From: Mediterraneibacter glycyrrhizinilyticus
GTDB lineage: Bacteria; Bacillota; Clostridia; Lachnospirales; Lachnospiraceae
DNA: 64,000 nt
Assembly: GCF_015560805.1 (NCBI RefSeq)
Contig: NZ_JADMSO010000008.1
Coordinates: 79,151-143,150 of the forward strand
Direction of reading: 5' to 3'
The position numbers and the translations under genes were made by a program. Each line of letters opens with the position of its first letter. Within the stretch, counting starts at the first letter, position 1. The notes under the pieces were generated by a model that did no database searches, was not told the DNA's origin, and saw only the letters and a program-made list of their open reading frames with translations. This document shows positions 45,571 to 53,690 of this stretch, one piece after another.

Positions 45571-46422
45571 ATGAGAACAATCAAGAAAATAATCAAAAAA
45601 ACGATCGGTGTTTTGTTTTTGGTACTCCTGATCATTGGCGGTGTGATCGGATATAAAGGATACGAGCGATATAAAGAGGTGCTGGAGAAAGTACCGCTGC
45701 AGGAAAAAATAGCGGAGATCCGGCAGAAGCCCTCTTATACGGAAATAGAAGATCTGCCGCAGATTTATCTCGATGCGGTCGTGGCTGTGGAAGACAAAAG
45801 GTTTTACCATCATCCGGGCATCGATCCGATTTCTATCGCGCGGGCGGTCCGGAATGATATTCGGGCGCGTGCGCTGATCGAAGGCGGGAGTACGATCACA
45901 CAGCAGCTGGCAAAGAATCTGTACTTTGGGCAGGAACAAAGTCTGAACCGGAAAGTAGCTGAGGGGATGCTGGCTTTTAAGCTGGAATGGAATTATACAA
46001 AAGAAGAGATTCTGGAATTATATGTGAACAGCATTTATTTCGGAGACGGGTATTACTGTGTGGAGGAAGCAAGCTACGGTTATTTCGGAAAACCGCCGTC
46101 GGAAATGACCGCTTACGAGAGCACGATGCTCGCAGGAATCCCGAACGCACCGTCCGCCTATGCGCCGACGGTCAGTATGGAATTGGCGGAGGAACGGCAG
46201 AAAAAAGTATTGGAGAGCATGGTAAGAGAAAAATATCTGACAGAGGAAGAGGCTTTGGAGATTCAAAACTCCAAGGTCTCTTTTTGTATAGACGACGAGC
46301 CAAAGTCCGGGCTTGCCCGAGACCTTGGCGACTGCTTACAATCCCGGAATGTGCCTTTTGGCACTTCCGGTGTTTATACCTTTTTAATGGCAGTACAAGA
46401 TGGCTTAATACCGATTTTATAA
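45571..46422 (+). CDS. Monofunctional GT51 peptidoglycan glycosyltransferase, C-terminus rewritten by a repeat
   Basis: Polymerises lipid II into glycan strands. One N-terminal anchor (about residues 9-28) precedes the GT51 domain, with the catalytic Glu in VEDKRFYHHPGIDP (about 73), RNDIRARALIEGGSTITQQL, KNLYFGQEQSLNRK and EILELYVNSIYFGDGYY. The domain is intact to about residue 235. From the codons at 46284 the reading frame runs through the 89-bp repeat and 50 bases beyond, adding about 45 residues unrelated to the family. GAGGGAG precedes ATG 45571. The added tail probably does not affect the catalytic core (inference). Confidence 0.88.
   Translation: MRTIKKIIKKTIGVLFLVLLIIGGVIGYKGYERYKEVLEKVPLQEKIAEIRQKPSYTEIEDLPQIYLDAVVAVEDKRFYHHPGIDPISIARAVRNDIRARALIEGGSTITQQLAKNLYFGQEQSLNRKVAEGMLAFKLEWNYTKEEILELYVNSIYFGDGYYCVEEASYGYFGKPPSEMTAYESTMLAGIPNAPSAYAPTVSMELAEERQKKVLESMVREKYLTEEEALEIQNSKVSFCIDDEPKSGLARDLGDCLQSRNVPFGTSGVYTFLMAVQDGLIPIL
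46284..46372 (-). repeat. 89-bp two-hairpin interspersed repeat, copy B (inverted)
   Basis: Reverse complement of 15925-16013 with three mismatches; both hairpins are preserved, and one of the differences (CAAA versus CCAA) falls in or next to a loop. It lies inside the open reading frame of the GT51 gene, 11 bases before the first half-site of the next promoter. Confidence 0.85.
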
Positions 46423-46437
46423 GAGATTCATTATAAT
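46383..46437 (+). promoter_or_regulatory. Island promoter a: half-sites at -49 and -28, TATAAT
   Basis: TTTAAT (46383), CTTAATACC (46404) and TATAAT (46432-46437). The -35 position holds TACCGA, far from consensus. The stretch from CTTAATACCGATTTTATA to TATAATAAG is nearly repeated in promoter b. It drives the 46465 gene. Confidence 0.65.
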
Positions 46438-46464
46438 AAGGCTGTAAGTAAGGAGGGAACAACA

Positions 46465-46767
46465 ATGAGTGAGCGATTGGAAGATAAATGCAGGGAATTA
46501 ATTGAAAAAAAGGAATATGAGACATGTGAGAAAGAGATCGCAGACGCGATGGTCACAATGCCGCATTCGGCAGTCCCTCACAATCTGATGGGGATTCTTC
46601 TGGAAAAAGAGCACAATCACATTCTGGCGATGAAACATTTCCGGGCGGCATACGGTCTGGATCCGGCGTATGTTCCGGCAAGATACAATATGGATCAGTT
46701 CGGCACGATCCGGCTTCGGGAGGGAAAACTCCGGTATGCATACAGCGAGGCGGACTGCCGTATATAA
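46465..46767 (+). CDS. TPR-like small protein, 100 aa
   Basis: A 100-residue soluble protein whose helical spacing looks like two to three tetratricopeptide-type helices (YETCEKEIADAMVTMPHSAV, NLMGILLEKEHNHILAMKHF, RAAYGLDPAYVPARYNM). No catalytic motif. AAGGAGGG lies nine bases before the ATG. It stands directly in front of the kdp operon and has nearly the same promoter, so it is probably co-regulated with potassium uptake (inference). The protein partner is unknown. Confidence 0.75.
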   Translation: MSERLEDKCRELIEKKEYETCEKEIADAMVTMPHSAVPHNLMGILLEKEHNHILAMKHFRAAYGLDPAYVPARYNMDQFGTIRLREGKLRYAYSEADCRI

Positions 46768-46793
46768 CGCTCCGTGTGAAATCTTAATGGGTT

Positions 46794-46848
46794 TTTAATA
46801 AAAGCGCAGGATGACTTAACACCGATTTTATAGAAGATTTCTTATAAT
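46794..46848 (+). promoter_or_regulatory. Island promoter b (kdp operon): half-sites at -49 and -28, TATAAT
   Basis: TTTAAT (46794), CTTAACACC (46815) and TATAAT (46843-46848), plus an extra CTTAATGGG at 46783. The -35 position reads CACCGA. It is 33 bases before the first micro-ORF of the kdp operon, and its sequence closely matches promoter a. Confidence 0.7.
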
Positions 46849-46880
46849 AAGTCGATGAGAAGAAAAGGAGGAAGAGTTCA

Positions 46881-46982
46881 ATGATGGATTTGGTTATGAT
46901 TGCAGTCCTGGCAGGAAGTTTCTTTTTGGTGAAGTTGTTCGCGGATTTTTGCGAATCTCAGGTAAATCCGAAAGAAGAATAA
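46881..46982 (+). CDS. 33-aa membrane micro-protein at the head of the kdp operon
   Basis: Encodes a hydrophobic helix beginning MMDLVMIAVLAGSFFLVKLF, then an amphipathic part with FADFCESQ and a charged end. AAGGAGGAAG precedes the ATG, and kdpF starts 15 bases after the stop, so it is a clear cistron. It is not KdpF but is similarly short. The 42-aa protein at 60501 has the same plan. Possibly a regulatory or stabilising subunit of the potassium system (inference). Confidence 0.7.
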   Translation: MMDLVMIAVLAGSFFLVKLFADFCESQVNPKEE

Positions 46983-46997
46983 GCAAAGGAGGAAGTA

Positions 46998-47084
46998 ATG
47001 ATGGATATGGTTATTCTTGGAATTATAATTTTGCTTCTGGGCGGGTATCTGGTATATGCGTTGGTACATCCCGAAAAATTATAA
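46998..47084 (+). CDS. kdpF: K+-transporting ATPase small subunit KdpF
   Basis: A 28-residue single-helix protein ending LLLGGYLVYALVHPEKL, the characteristic KdpF C-terminus (GYLVYAL followed by a Pro/Glu/Lys tail). KdpF stabilises the KdpABC complex. AAAGGAGGAAG lies about six bases before the ATG. Followed by kdpA after 36 bases. Confidence 0.88.
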   Translation: MMDMVILGIIILLLGGYLVYALVHPEKL

Positions 47085-47120
47085 AATTAAAGGTGAAAGG
47101 AAGCAACAGGAGGAAGAGAC

Positions 47121-48839
47121 ATGTTACAAATTATTTTAACGTTGGCAATATTTCTCATACTGGTCATACCGATGGGAAAATATATGTATCATATTGCTAC
47201 GGAACAAAAAACATTTGCAGATAAAGTATTTGATTCGGTTGACCGGCTGATCTATAAAGTCTGCGGCATCAAAGGGGAGAACATGGGATGGAAAACCTAT
47301 GCGCTCACACTTTTGACTGCCAATGCAGTGATGGTATTTGTGGGGTATCTGATCTTAAGACTTCAGAATTTCCTGTTTTTGAATCCCAACGGGATCGATG
47401 GAATGGAAGCATCCCTTTCCTTTAATACAGTGATCAGTTTTATGACGAACACAAACTTACAGCATTATTCCGGTGAGAGCGGACTGGCTTATGTGAGTCA
47501 GATGTGCGTGATCATCTTTATGATGTTCACATCGGCTGCCAGCGGATATGCGGCATGTATGGCTTTTTGTCGGGGACTTTCCGGAAGAAAGGTGGGAAAC
47601 TTTTATCGGGATATGGTACGGATCACAACGCGTATCCTGATCCCGGTTTCCTTTATTGTTGCGTTGATCCTTGTAAGCCAGGGAACGCCGCAGACATTGA
47701 TCGGAAATCTGACGGTGGAGACGGTTGAGGGAAAACTGCAGGATCTGGCAATGGGACCGGTCGCTGCACTGGAAGCGATCAAGCATCTGGGAACAAACGG
47801 AGGAGGATTCTTTGGAGCAAACTCTGCCACACCGTTTGAGAATCCGACTGTGATCTCCAATATCGTGGAGATGATCTCAATGATGATCCTGCCGGGAGCG
47901 TGTGTTGTGACTTTCGGACATATGCTTGCAGAGAAAAGAAGAGAACTAAAAGAAGCACGGATTGAGAAAAAGAAAATCTGGATGGGACGCCAGGGCGCTG
48001 TGATCTTTGGCGCGATGGCAATCTTGTTTGCAGTCGGACTTCTGATCTGTTATAACGCAGAAATGACTGGAAATCCGATCATCAGGGAAATGGGCATCGA
48101 TCAGAGCGCCGGAAGCATGGAGGGAAAAGAAGTGCGGTTCGGCGTCGCACAGTCGTCGCTCTTTACGACGGTGACAACATCGTTTACGACCGGTACGGTC
48201 AACAATATGCACGATACGCTGACGCCGCTCGGAGGAATGGTTCCGATGTTACATATGATGCTGAACTGCGTGTTCGGAGGAAAAGGCGTCGGACTTATGA
48301 ATATGGTCATGTATGTGATCCTTGCGGTATTTATCTGTGGTCTGATGGTCGGACGTACGCCGGAATATTTGAATAAGAAAATTGAGGGAAAAGAGATGAA
48401 GCTTGTTGCGATCGTCATTTTGATCCATCCGCTTTTGATCCTCGGATTTTCCGGACTGGCAGTTTCTCTTCAGGCAGGGCTGGATGGAATTACGAATCCG
48501 TCGTTTCACGGACTCAGTCAGGTGTTGTATGAATACGCATCCTCGGCAGCAAACAATGGTTCCGGATTTGAGGGGCTGGCAGACAACAGTGTGTTCTGGA
48601 ATGTGACGACGGGGCTGGCAATGTTCTTCGGAAGATATATCGCGATCGTCGCGCAGCTTGCGATCGCCGGTTCTCTGCTGGCAAAGAAGAAAGTGAATGA
48701 GACGATCGGAACATTGCGGACAGATAATGTAACATTTATGATCATCCTTGTATTTATCGTATACATTTTTGCAGCGCTGACATTTTTCCCGGCACTTGCG
48801 CTTGGACCGATCGGCGAACATCTGTCGCTGTGGATGTAA
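47121..48839 (+). CDS. kdpA: K+-transporting ATPase subunit KdpA
   Basis: Potassium-selective channel-like subunit, 572 residues, about ten helices and four pore loops. Pore elements include MTNTNLQHYSGESGL, GTNGGGFFGANSATPFENP, SFTTGTVNNMHDTLTPLGG and YEYASSAANNGSGFEGL; the conserved glycines of the filter are present. Ends ALTFFPALALGPIGEHL. CAGGAGGAAG precedes the ATG. In operon with kdpF, kdpB and kdpC. Confidence 0.97.
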   Translation: MLQIILTLAIFLILVIPMGKYMYHIATEQKTFADKVFDSVDRLIYKVCGIKGENMGWKTYALTLLTANAVMVFVGYLILRLQNFLFLNPNGIDGMEASLSFNTVISFMTNTNLQHYSGESGLAYVSQMCVIIFMMFTSAASGYAACMAFCRGLSGRKVGNFYRDMVRITTRILIPVSFIVALILVSQGTPQTLIGNLTVETVEGKLQDLAMGPVAALEAIKHLGTNGGGFFGANSATPFENPTVISNIVEMISMMILPGACVVTFGHMLAEKRRELKEARIEKKKIWMGRQGAVIFGAMAILFAVGLLICYNAEMTGNPIIREMGIDQSAGSMEGKEVRFGVAQSSLFTTVTTSFTTGTVNNMHDTLTPLGGMVPMLHMMLNCVFGGKGVGLMNMVMYVILAVFICGLMVGRTPEYLNKKIEGKEMKLVAIVILIHPLLILGFSGLAVSLQAGLDGITNPSFHGLSQVLYEYASSAANNGSGFEGLADNSVFWNVTTGLAMFFGRYIAIVAQLAIAGSLLAKKKVNETIGTLRTDNVTFMIILVFIVYIFAALTFFPALALGPIGEHLSLWM

Positions 48840-48872
48840 GAGCAGGTAAATGGAAAGGAAGGAGTATACATC

Positions 48873-50927
48873 ATGGAAAAAACAGAACGGACAAAATTTA
48901 TTACACAGGATATTTTGAAATCTTCCGTTATCGGATCTTTTCAAAAACTGGATCCGAGATATATGGTGAAAAATCCGGTAATGTTCGTCGTAGAGATTGG
49001 ATTTTTTATTACGTTGATCCTGACGGTTTTCCCTACATTGTTCGGAGGAAGTGAAAATTACAGAATATACAACGGGATCGTTACTGCGGTGTTGTTTGTG
49101 ACGGTATTGTTTGCGAACTTTGCAGAATCTGTTGCGGAGGGACGTGGAAAAGCACAGGCGGCGTCTCTGAAAAAGACGAAGAAAGATACAAAGGCGAGGA
49201 TACTTCTGGCAGACGGAGAAGAGAAGATGATCAATGCTTCGGAACTGAAAAAGGGAGATGTCGTCCTTGTAAAGATGGATGAGGTGATCCCCAACGACGG
49301 AGAAGTGATCGAGGGAATCGCTTCGGTGGACGAATCTGCGATCACGGGAGAGTCCGCGCCGGTTACAAGAGAATCCGGAGGAGATTTTTCGTCTGTAACC
49401 GGCGGGACAACGGTTGTATCCGACTGGCTGAAGATCCGGATCGTGGCGGAGCCGGGAAAATCATTCCTGGATAAAATGATCGCCCTTGTGGAGGGCGCAT
49501 CCAGACAGAAGACGCCAAATGAGATCGCGCTTAATACCTTGTTGATCGTACTGACACTGATCTTTCTGATCGTTGTTGTGACCTTGTATCCGTTTGCACA
49601 TTATCTGGGTGCGGATATCCCGATTTCCTGGGCGATCGCCCTGATGGTCTGCCTGATCCCGACGACGATCGGCGGTCTGCTTTCCGCGATCGGTATCGCA
49701 GGAATGGATCGTGTGACCCGGTTTAATGTCATCGCAATGTCCGGAAAGGCTGTGGAAGCATGCGGCGACGTGGATACGATGATTCTGGATAAAACCGGAA
49801 CGATCACATTCGGAAATCGTCTGGCGGCAGATTTTTATCCGGTGGCAGGCGTGGAAAAAGAAGACTTGATTTATTACAGCGTACTCTCTTCTTTGCTGGA
49901 CGGAACGCCCGAGGGAAAATCAACGGTAGAACTCGGAGAAAAAATGGGATGCCGGGTCGACCGGAAGCTGCTTGGTGAGATGGAGTTTGTAGAATTTACC
50001 GCACAGACAAAGATGAGCGGCGCAGATCTGAAAGACGGAACGATCATCCGAAAAGGCGCGGGAGAAGCGATCAAGACATTTGTAAAAGAAGCAGGCGGTA
50101 CGATCCCACAGGATCTTGAAAAGATCGTGACGGAAGTTTCCAATTTAGGCGGAACACCGCTTGTCGTATGCGCGGATAAGAAGATCTACGGTGTGATCTA
50201 TCTGAAAGATACGGTAAAACCGGGACTTGTAGAGCGGTTCGCCCGTCTGCGGGAGATTGGGATCAAGACGATCATGTGTACCGGGGATAATCCACTGACC
50301 GCCGCAACGATCGCAAAAGAAGCCGGCGTGGATGGATTTATCGCAGAGTGTAAACCGGAAGACAAGATCGAAGCGATCAAGAAAGAACAGGCGGAGGGCA
50401 AACTGGTCGCCATGACCGGAGACGGAACGAACGATGCGCCGGCACTTGCACAGGCGGATGTCGGACTGGCGATGAATTCCGGCACACAGGCGGCAAAAGA
50501 AGCGGCAAATATGGTGGATCTGGATTCGGATCCGACAAAAGTACTGGAAGTCGTAGAGATCGGAAAACAGCTTTTGATCACAAGAGGTTCCTTGACAACA
50601 TTTAGTATCGCCAATGACATTGCAAAATATTTTGCGATCATTCCGGCAATGTTCACGATCGTGCTCCCGCAGATGCAGATCCTGAACATCATGCATCTGG
50701 CAACGCCGGCAAGCGCGATCCTCTCAGCATTGATCTTCAATGCGATCATCATTCCGAGTCTGATCCCGATCGCGATGAAAGGGGTCAAGTATAAACCGAT
50801 GAAAGCGGAGAAGCTGCTCTTAAGAAATATGGGAATTTACGGAGTCGGCGGGATCATTGTACCGTTTGTCGGAATCAAACTGATCGATCTGATCATTGCT
50901 CCGTTGTTGCATGTACTTGGAATTTAG
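48873..50927 (+). CDS. kdpB: K+-transporting ATPase subunit KdpB
   Basis: P-type ATPase catalytic subunit, 684 residues. Phosphorylation motif [11 protein letters not shown] (Asp about 307), actuator TGES within AITGESAPV, nucleotide domain KMSGADL and the hinge motif [18 protein letters not shown] are all present. It has the usual helices and [16 protein letters not shown] 48873 follows AAGGAGTATAC. Uses ATP to move K+ delivered through KdpA. Confidence 0.97.
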   Translation: MEKTERTKFITQDILKSSVIGSFQKLDPRYMVKNPVMFVVEIGFFITLILTVFPTLFGGSENYRIYNGIVTAVLFVTVLFANFAESVAEGRGKAQAASLKKTKKDTKARILLADGEEKMINASELKKGDVVLVKMDEVIPNDGEVIEGIASVDESAITGESAPVTRESGGDFSSVTGGTTVVSDWLKIRIVAEPGKSFLDKMIALVEGASRQKTPNEIALNTLLIVLTLIFLIVVVTLYPFAHYLGADIPISWAIALMVCLIPTTIGGLLSAIGIAGMDRVTRFNVIAMSGKAVEACGDVDTMILDKTGTITFGNRLAADFYPVAGVEKEDLIYYSVLSSLLDGTPEGKSTVELGEKMGCRVDRKLLGEMEFVEFTAQTKMSGADLKDGTIIRKGAGEAIKTFVKEAGGTIPQDLEKIVTEVSNLGGTPLVVCADKKIYGVIYLKDTVKPGLVERFARLREIGIKTIMCTGDNPLTAATIAKEAGVDGFIAECKPEDKIEAIKKEQAEGKLVAMTGDGTNDAPALAQADVGLAMNSGTQAAKEAANMVDLDSDPTKVLEVVEIGKQLLITRGSLTTFSIANDIAKYFAIIPAMFTIVLPQMQILNIMHLATPASAILSALIFNAIIIPSLIPIAMKGVKYKPMKAEKLLLRNMGIYGVGGIIVPFVGIKLIDLIIAPLLHVLGI

Positions 50928-50939
50928 GAGGGATCTGAA

Positions 50940-51584
50940 ATGAAAAAACTAGGAAAGTCAATCGGAAAAGCATTTGTATTCTGTGCAGTCATGATGCTGC
51001 TTTGCTCGTTTGCATACCCGCTGGCGCTGACCGGCATCAGTCAGGTGGCAATGAAAGAGAAAGCGAACGGAAATCTGATCGATAAAAACGGAAATTCGAC
51101 TGCGGATCCGGAGGAAGCCGTCGGTTCCGCTTTAGTCGGTCAGAATTTCACCGAGGATTATTTTTTCAAAGGCAGGGTTTCTTCGGTCAATTATAATACT
51201 TATACCGAAGATCAGAAAGAAAACGGGGAATATGCGGGCGTATCATCCGGAAGTTATAACTACGGCAACTCGAATCCGGAATTGAAAGAACGGATTGAGA
51301 AAGATCTGGATGAATTTCTTGCCACGCATCCGGGTGTGAAAAAAGAAGACGTTCCGTCGGATCTTCTGACGGCGTCCGGATCCGGTCTGGATCCGCATAT
51401 CAGCCCGGAAGCGGCGGAAGTGCAGGTCAAAGCGGTGGCGGAACATTCCGGATTGTCGGAAGAGACCGTGCGGGAAATCGTAAAGGAGAATACCGAAGAA
51501 AAAGTGCTTGGCATTTACGGAGAAGCGCGTGTCAATGTTTTGAAATGCAACCTTGGAATTGCAGAAAAGATGGGATTGATCTAA
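50940..51584 (+). CDS. kdpC: K+-transporting ATPase subunit KdpC
   Basis: A 214-residue single-helix accessory subunit with one N-terminal transmembrane segment and an exterior domain. Signatures are QVAMKEKANGNLIDKNG, SALVGQNFTEDYFFKGR and SASGSGLDPHISPEAAEVQV. Twelve bases follow kdpB; AGGAGGGATC is upstream. Its TAA directly abuts the ATG of the truncated kdpD. Confidence 0.96.
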   Translation: MKKLGKSIGKAFVFCAVMMLLCSFAYPLALTGISQVAMKEKANGNLIDKNGNSTADPEEAVGSALVGQNFTEDYFFKGRVSSVNYNTYTEDQKENGEYAGVSSGSYNYGNSNPELKERIEKDLDEFLATHPGVKKEDVPSDLLTASGSGLDPHISPEAAEVQVKAVAEHSGLSEETVREIVKENTEEKVLGIYGEARVNVLKCNLGIAEKMGLI

Positions 51585-53582
51585 ATGGAAGACGGAAGAC
51601 CGAATTCGGAAGTGCTTTTAAAAAGATTACAATATGAAGAAGAAATGAAACGCAGAAAGAGCCGGGGAAAATTAAAAATTTTTCTCGGCTATGCTGCCGG
51701 AAGCGGGAAAACATATACAATGCTGGAGGCGGCGCATGATGCGAAAACACATGGCGTGGATGTGGTGGCAGGATATATCGAGCCACATGACCGTCCGGAC
51801 ACGATGAAACTGGCGCAGGGGCTGGAGACGCTTCCCTATCTGCAGATCGACTATAAAGGGGTGAAACTGCGGGAATTTGATCTGGATGCCGCTCTGATCC
51901 GGCGTCCGCAGCTGATCATTGTAGATGAACTGGCACATACCAACGCGCATGGATGCAGAAATGAGAAGCGGTATCAGGATGTACAGGAATTATTAAGAGC
52001 CGGGATCAATGTTTATACGACGATCAATATCCAGCATCTGGAGAGCTTAAATGATGTGGTGGAAAATATCACACGGATCCGGGTACGCGAGCGGATCCCG
52101 GATTCCGTGTTTGATCATGCCGATCAGGTGGAAGTGATCGACATCGAACCAGAGGACTTGATCGACCGGATGAAAGAGGGAAAGATTTATAAAAAAACGC
52201 AGGCGATGCGGGCGCTGGATCATTTTTTTCGCAGGGAAAAACTGGCTGCACTGCGGGAGATCACGCTTCGGCGTATGGCAGAACGGGTAAAACATATTGC
52301 GGAAGAAGAACGGTCTGTACAAGGCGAACTGGATTATCATACGGGCGAGCATATCCTTGTCTGTATTTCAGCGGCACAGTCCAATGCGAAAGTGATCCGT
52401 GCGGCGGCGAGATTGGCGTATGCATTCCGCTGCCAGTTTACCGGATTGTATGTGGAAACGTCGGCGATGCAGGAGGCAGATGTCCAGACAAAAGAAAAAC
52501 TGAGGCAGCATATAGAGCTTGCGAAGACGCTGGGAGCAAAGATCGTGACGGTATTCGGAGAAGATGTGGGCAGGCAGATCGCAGAATATGCACTCGTCGG
52601 CAACGTCTCCAAAGTTGTGATCGGCAGAACGAACCACCGTTTTTTTCTGGAACGTCCCGGTTCGGAAATTCTGGAAAAATTAAGTGTTCTTGCGCCGAAT
52701 ACGGATGTGTATGTGATCCCGGATATGAAAGCGGAGCAGCGTACAACGAAAAAAGTGATGTTTTGCAAACCAAAAAACGGATGGAAAACGGTGCTGTTGG
52801 ATCTGGCGGGGATCACCGCAGTGATGGCAGTGACGACAGTGGCGGCACATGGGATGCAGATGTGGAATTTATCGGAATCCAACATCATCATGATTTACAT
52901 TTTAGGAGTCCTGCTGTCCTCTTATATCGCGGACAACCGGTTATATGCCCTGTATTCTTCCCTGCTCGGCGTGCTGTCATTTAACTTTTTTTTCACCGAA
53001 CCGTATTTGTCGTTGAAAGCTTATGACCGAGGGTATCCGGCAACGTTCCTTATGTTGTTCATCGTCGGTTTATTTACGGCAAATATGACGCGGAAACTGA
53101 AAGTGCAAAATAAAGAGAACGCAAAGAAAGCATATCGGACAGAGATCCTGTTGGAAAACAGTCAAAAATTAAGGCGCTGTAAATCCGAGGCGGAGGTTTG
53201 GGAACAAGTCGCGTCACAGTCCGAGAGGCTTCTGGATCTTTCCGTGATCGTCTACCCGATCGCAAAGAACGGACTTCCGCAAAAACCATTGCTTTTTCCG
53301 AGACAGGGGGCAGAGAAGAAAGACTTGCTGCAATATGTAAATCCGCAGGAAAAAGCGGTGGTACAGTGGGTGATCGCCAATCGGCACCGTGCCGGAGCAT
53401 GTACGCACACGCTCCCGACGGCAAAGGCGATGTATCTGCCGATCCAGGATGAAGAGGAAGTCAAAGGAGTAATGGGAGTGGTGCTGGAAGAGCGTCGGGA
53501 GATCCAGGAGTTCAAATATGGACTTTTGATCGCCATGCTCAATGAGACTGGAGTAAAATTACAGGATAAATTTCTGGATTGA
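51585..53582 (+). CDS. kdpD: KdpD sensor protein without the histidine kinase core
   Basis: A 665-residue protein with the KdpD N-terminal domain, Walker A GYAAGSGKT (35-43) and Walker B LIIVDELAHTNAHG. A Usp domain follows (about 250-375, starting EHILVCISAAQS, with FTGLY), then a DUF4118 four-helix membrane region (about 400-495) and a GAF-like domain (about 520-660). It ends there: HisKA and HATPase domains are missing, whereas full KdpD has about 890 residues. The stop is followed by a real intergenic region with its own promoter, so a simple frameshift is not the cause. It probably works with the two kinases downstream (inference). The ribosome site is weak; it is likely translated by coupling to kdpC. 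Confidence 0.93.
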   Translation: MEDGRPNSEVLLKRLQYEEEMKRRKSRGKLKIFLGYAAGSGKTYTMLEAAHDAKTHGVDVVAGYIEPHDRPDTMKLAQGLETLPYLQIDYKGVKLREFDLDAALIRRPQLIIVDELAHTNAHGCRNEKRYQDVQELLRAGINVYTTINIQHLESLNDVVENITRIRVRERIPDSVFDHADQVEVIDIEPEDLIDRMKEGKIYKKTQAMRALDHFFRREKLAALREITLRRMAERVKHIAEEERSVQGELDYHTGEHILVCISAAQSNAKVIRAAARLAYAFRCQFTGLYVETSAMQEADVQTKEKLRQHIELAKTLGAKIVTVFGEDVGRQIAEYALVGNVSKVVIGRTNHRFFLERPGSEILEKLSVLAPNTDVYVIPDMKAEQRTTKKVMFCKPKNGWKTVLLDLAGITAVMAVTTVAAHGMQMWNLSESNIIMIYILGVLLSSYIADNRLYALYSSLLGVLSFNFFFTEPYLSLKAYDRGYPATFLMLFIVGLFTANMTRKLKVQNKENAKKAYRTEILLENSQKLRRCKSEAEVWEQVASQSERLLDLSVIVYPIAKNGLPQKPLLFPRQGAEKKDLLQYVNPQEKAVVQWVIANRHRAGACTHTLPTAKAMYLPIQDEEEVKGVMGVVLEERREIQEFKYGLLIAMLNETGVKLQDKFLD

Positions 53583-53596
53583 GTTCTTTATACAAT

Positions 53597-53650
53597 CTTA
53601 ATACGAACAGACTGGTTCTTATCTGATATTAATCTGCTTTTTGTTATAAT
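53597..53650 (+). promoter_or_regulatory. Island promoter c: half-sites at -48 and -27, TATAAT
   Basis: CTTAATACGAA (53597-53607), CTTATCTGA (53618) and TATAAT (53645-53650). The -35 position holds TCTGAT. It lies between the truncated kdpD and the first kinase gene, 41 bases before its ATG. Confidence 0.65.
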
Positions 53651-53690
53651 GAAAAACGGATGCAAAAAAGAAATGGAGTGAGGCAGAACG

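Noticed and set aside
46787..47120. A c-di-AMP (ydaO) or other riboswitch before kdp
   Set aside because: The leader from TATAAT to the first micro-ORF is only about 30 bases, too short for such a structure, and no conserved aptamer sequence was seen.
53583..53690. Truncated kdpD and the first kinase as one gene broken by a frameshift
   Set aside because: The kinase gene has its own DUF4118 and GAF-like domains, a promoter and a ribosome site. Joining the two would duplicate those domains rather than restore a normal KdpD.
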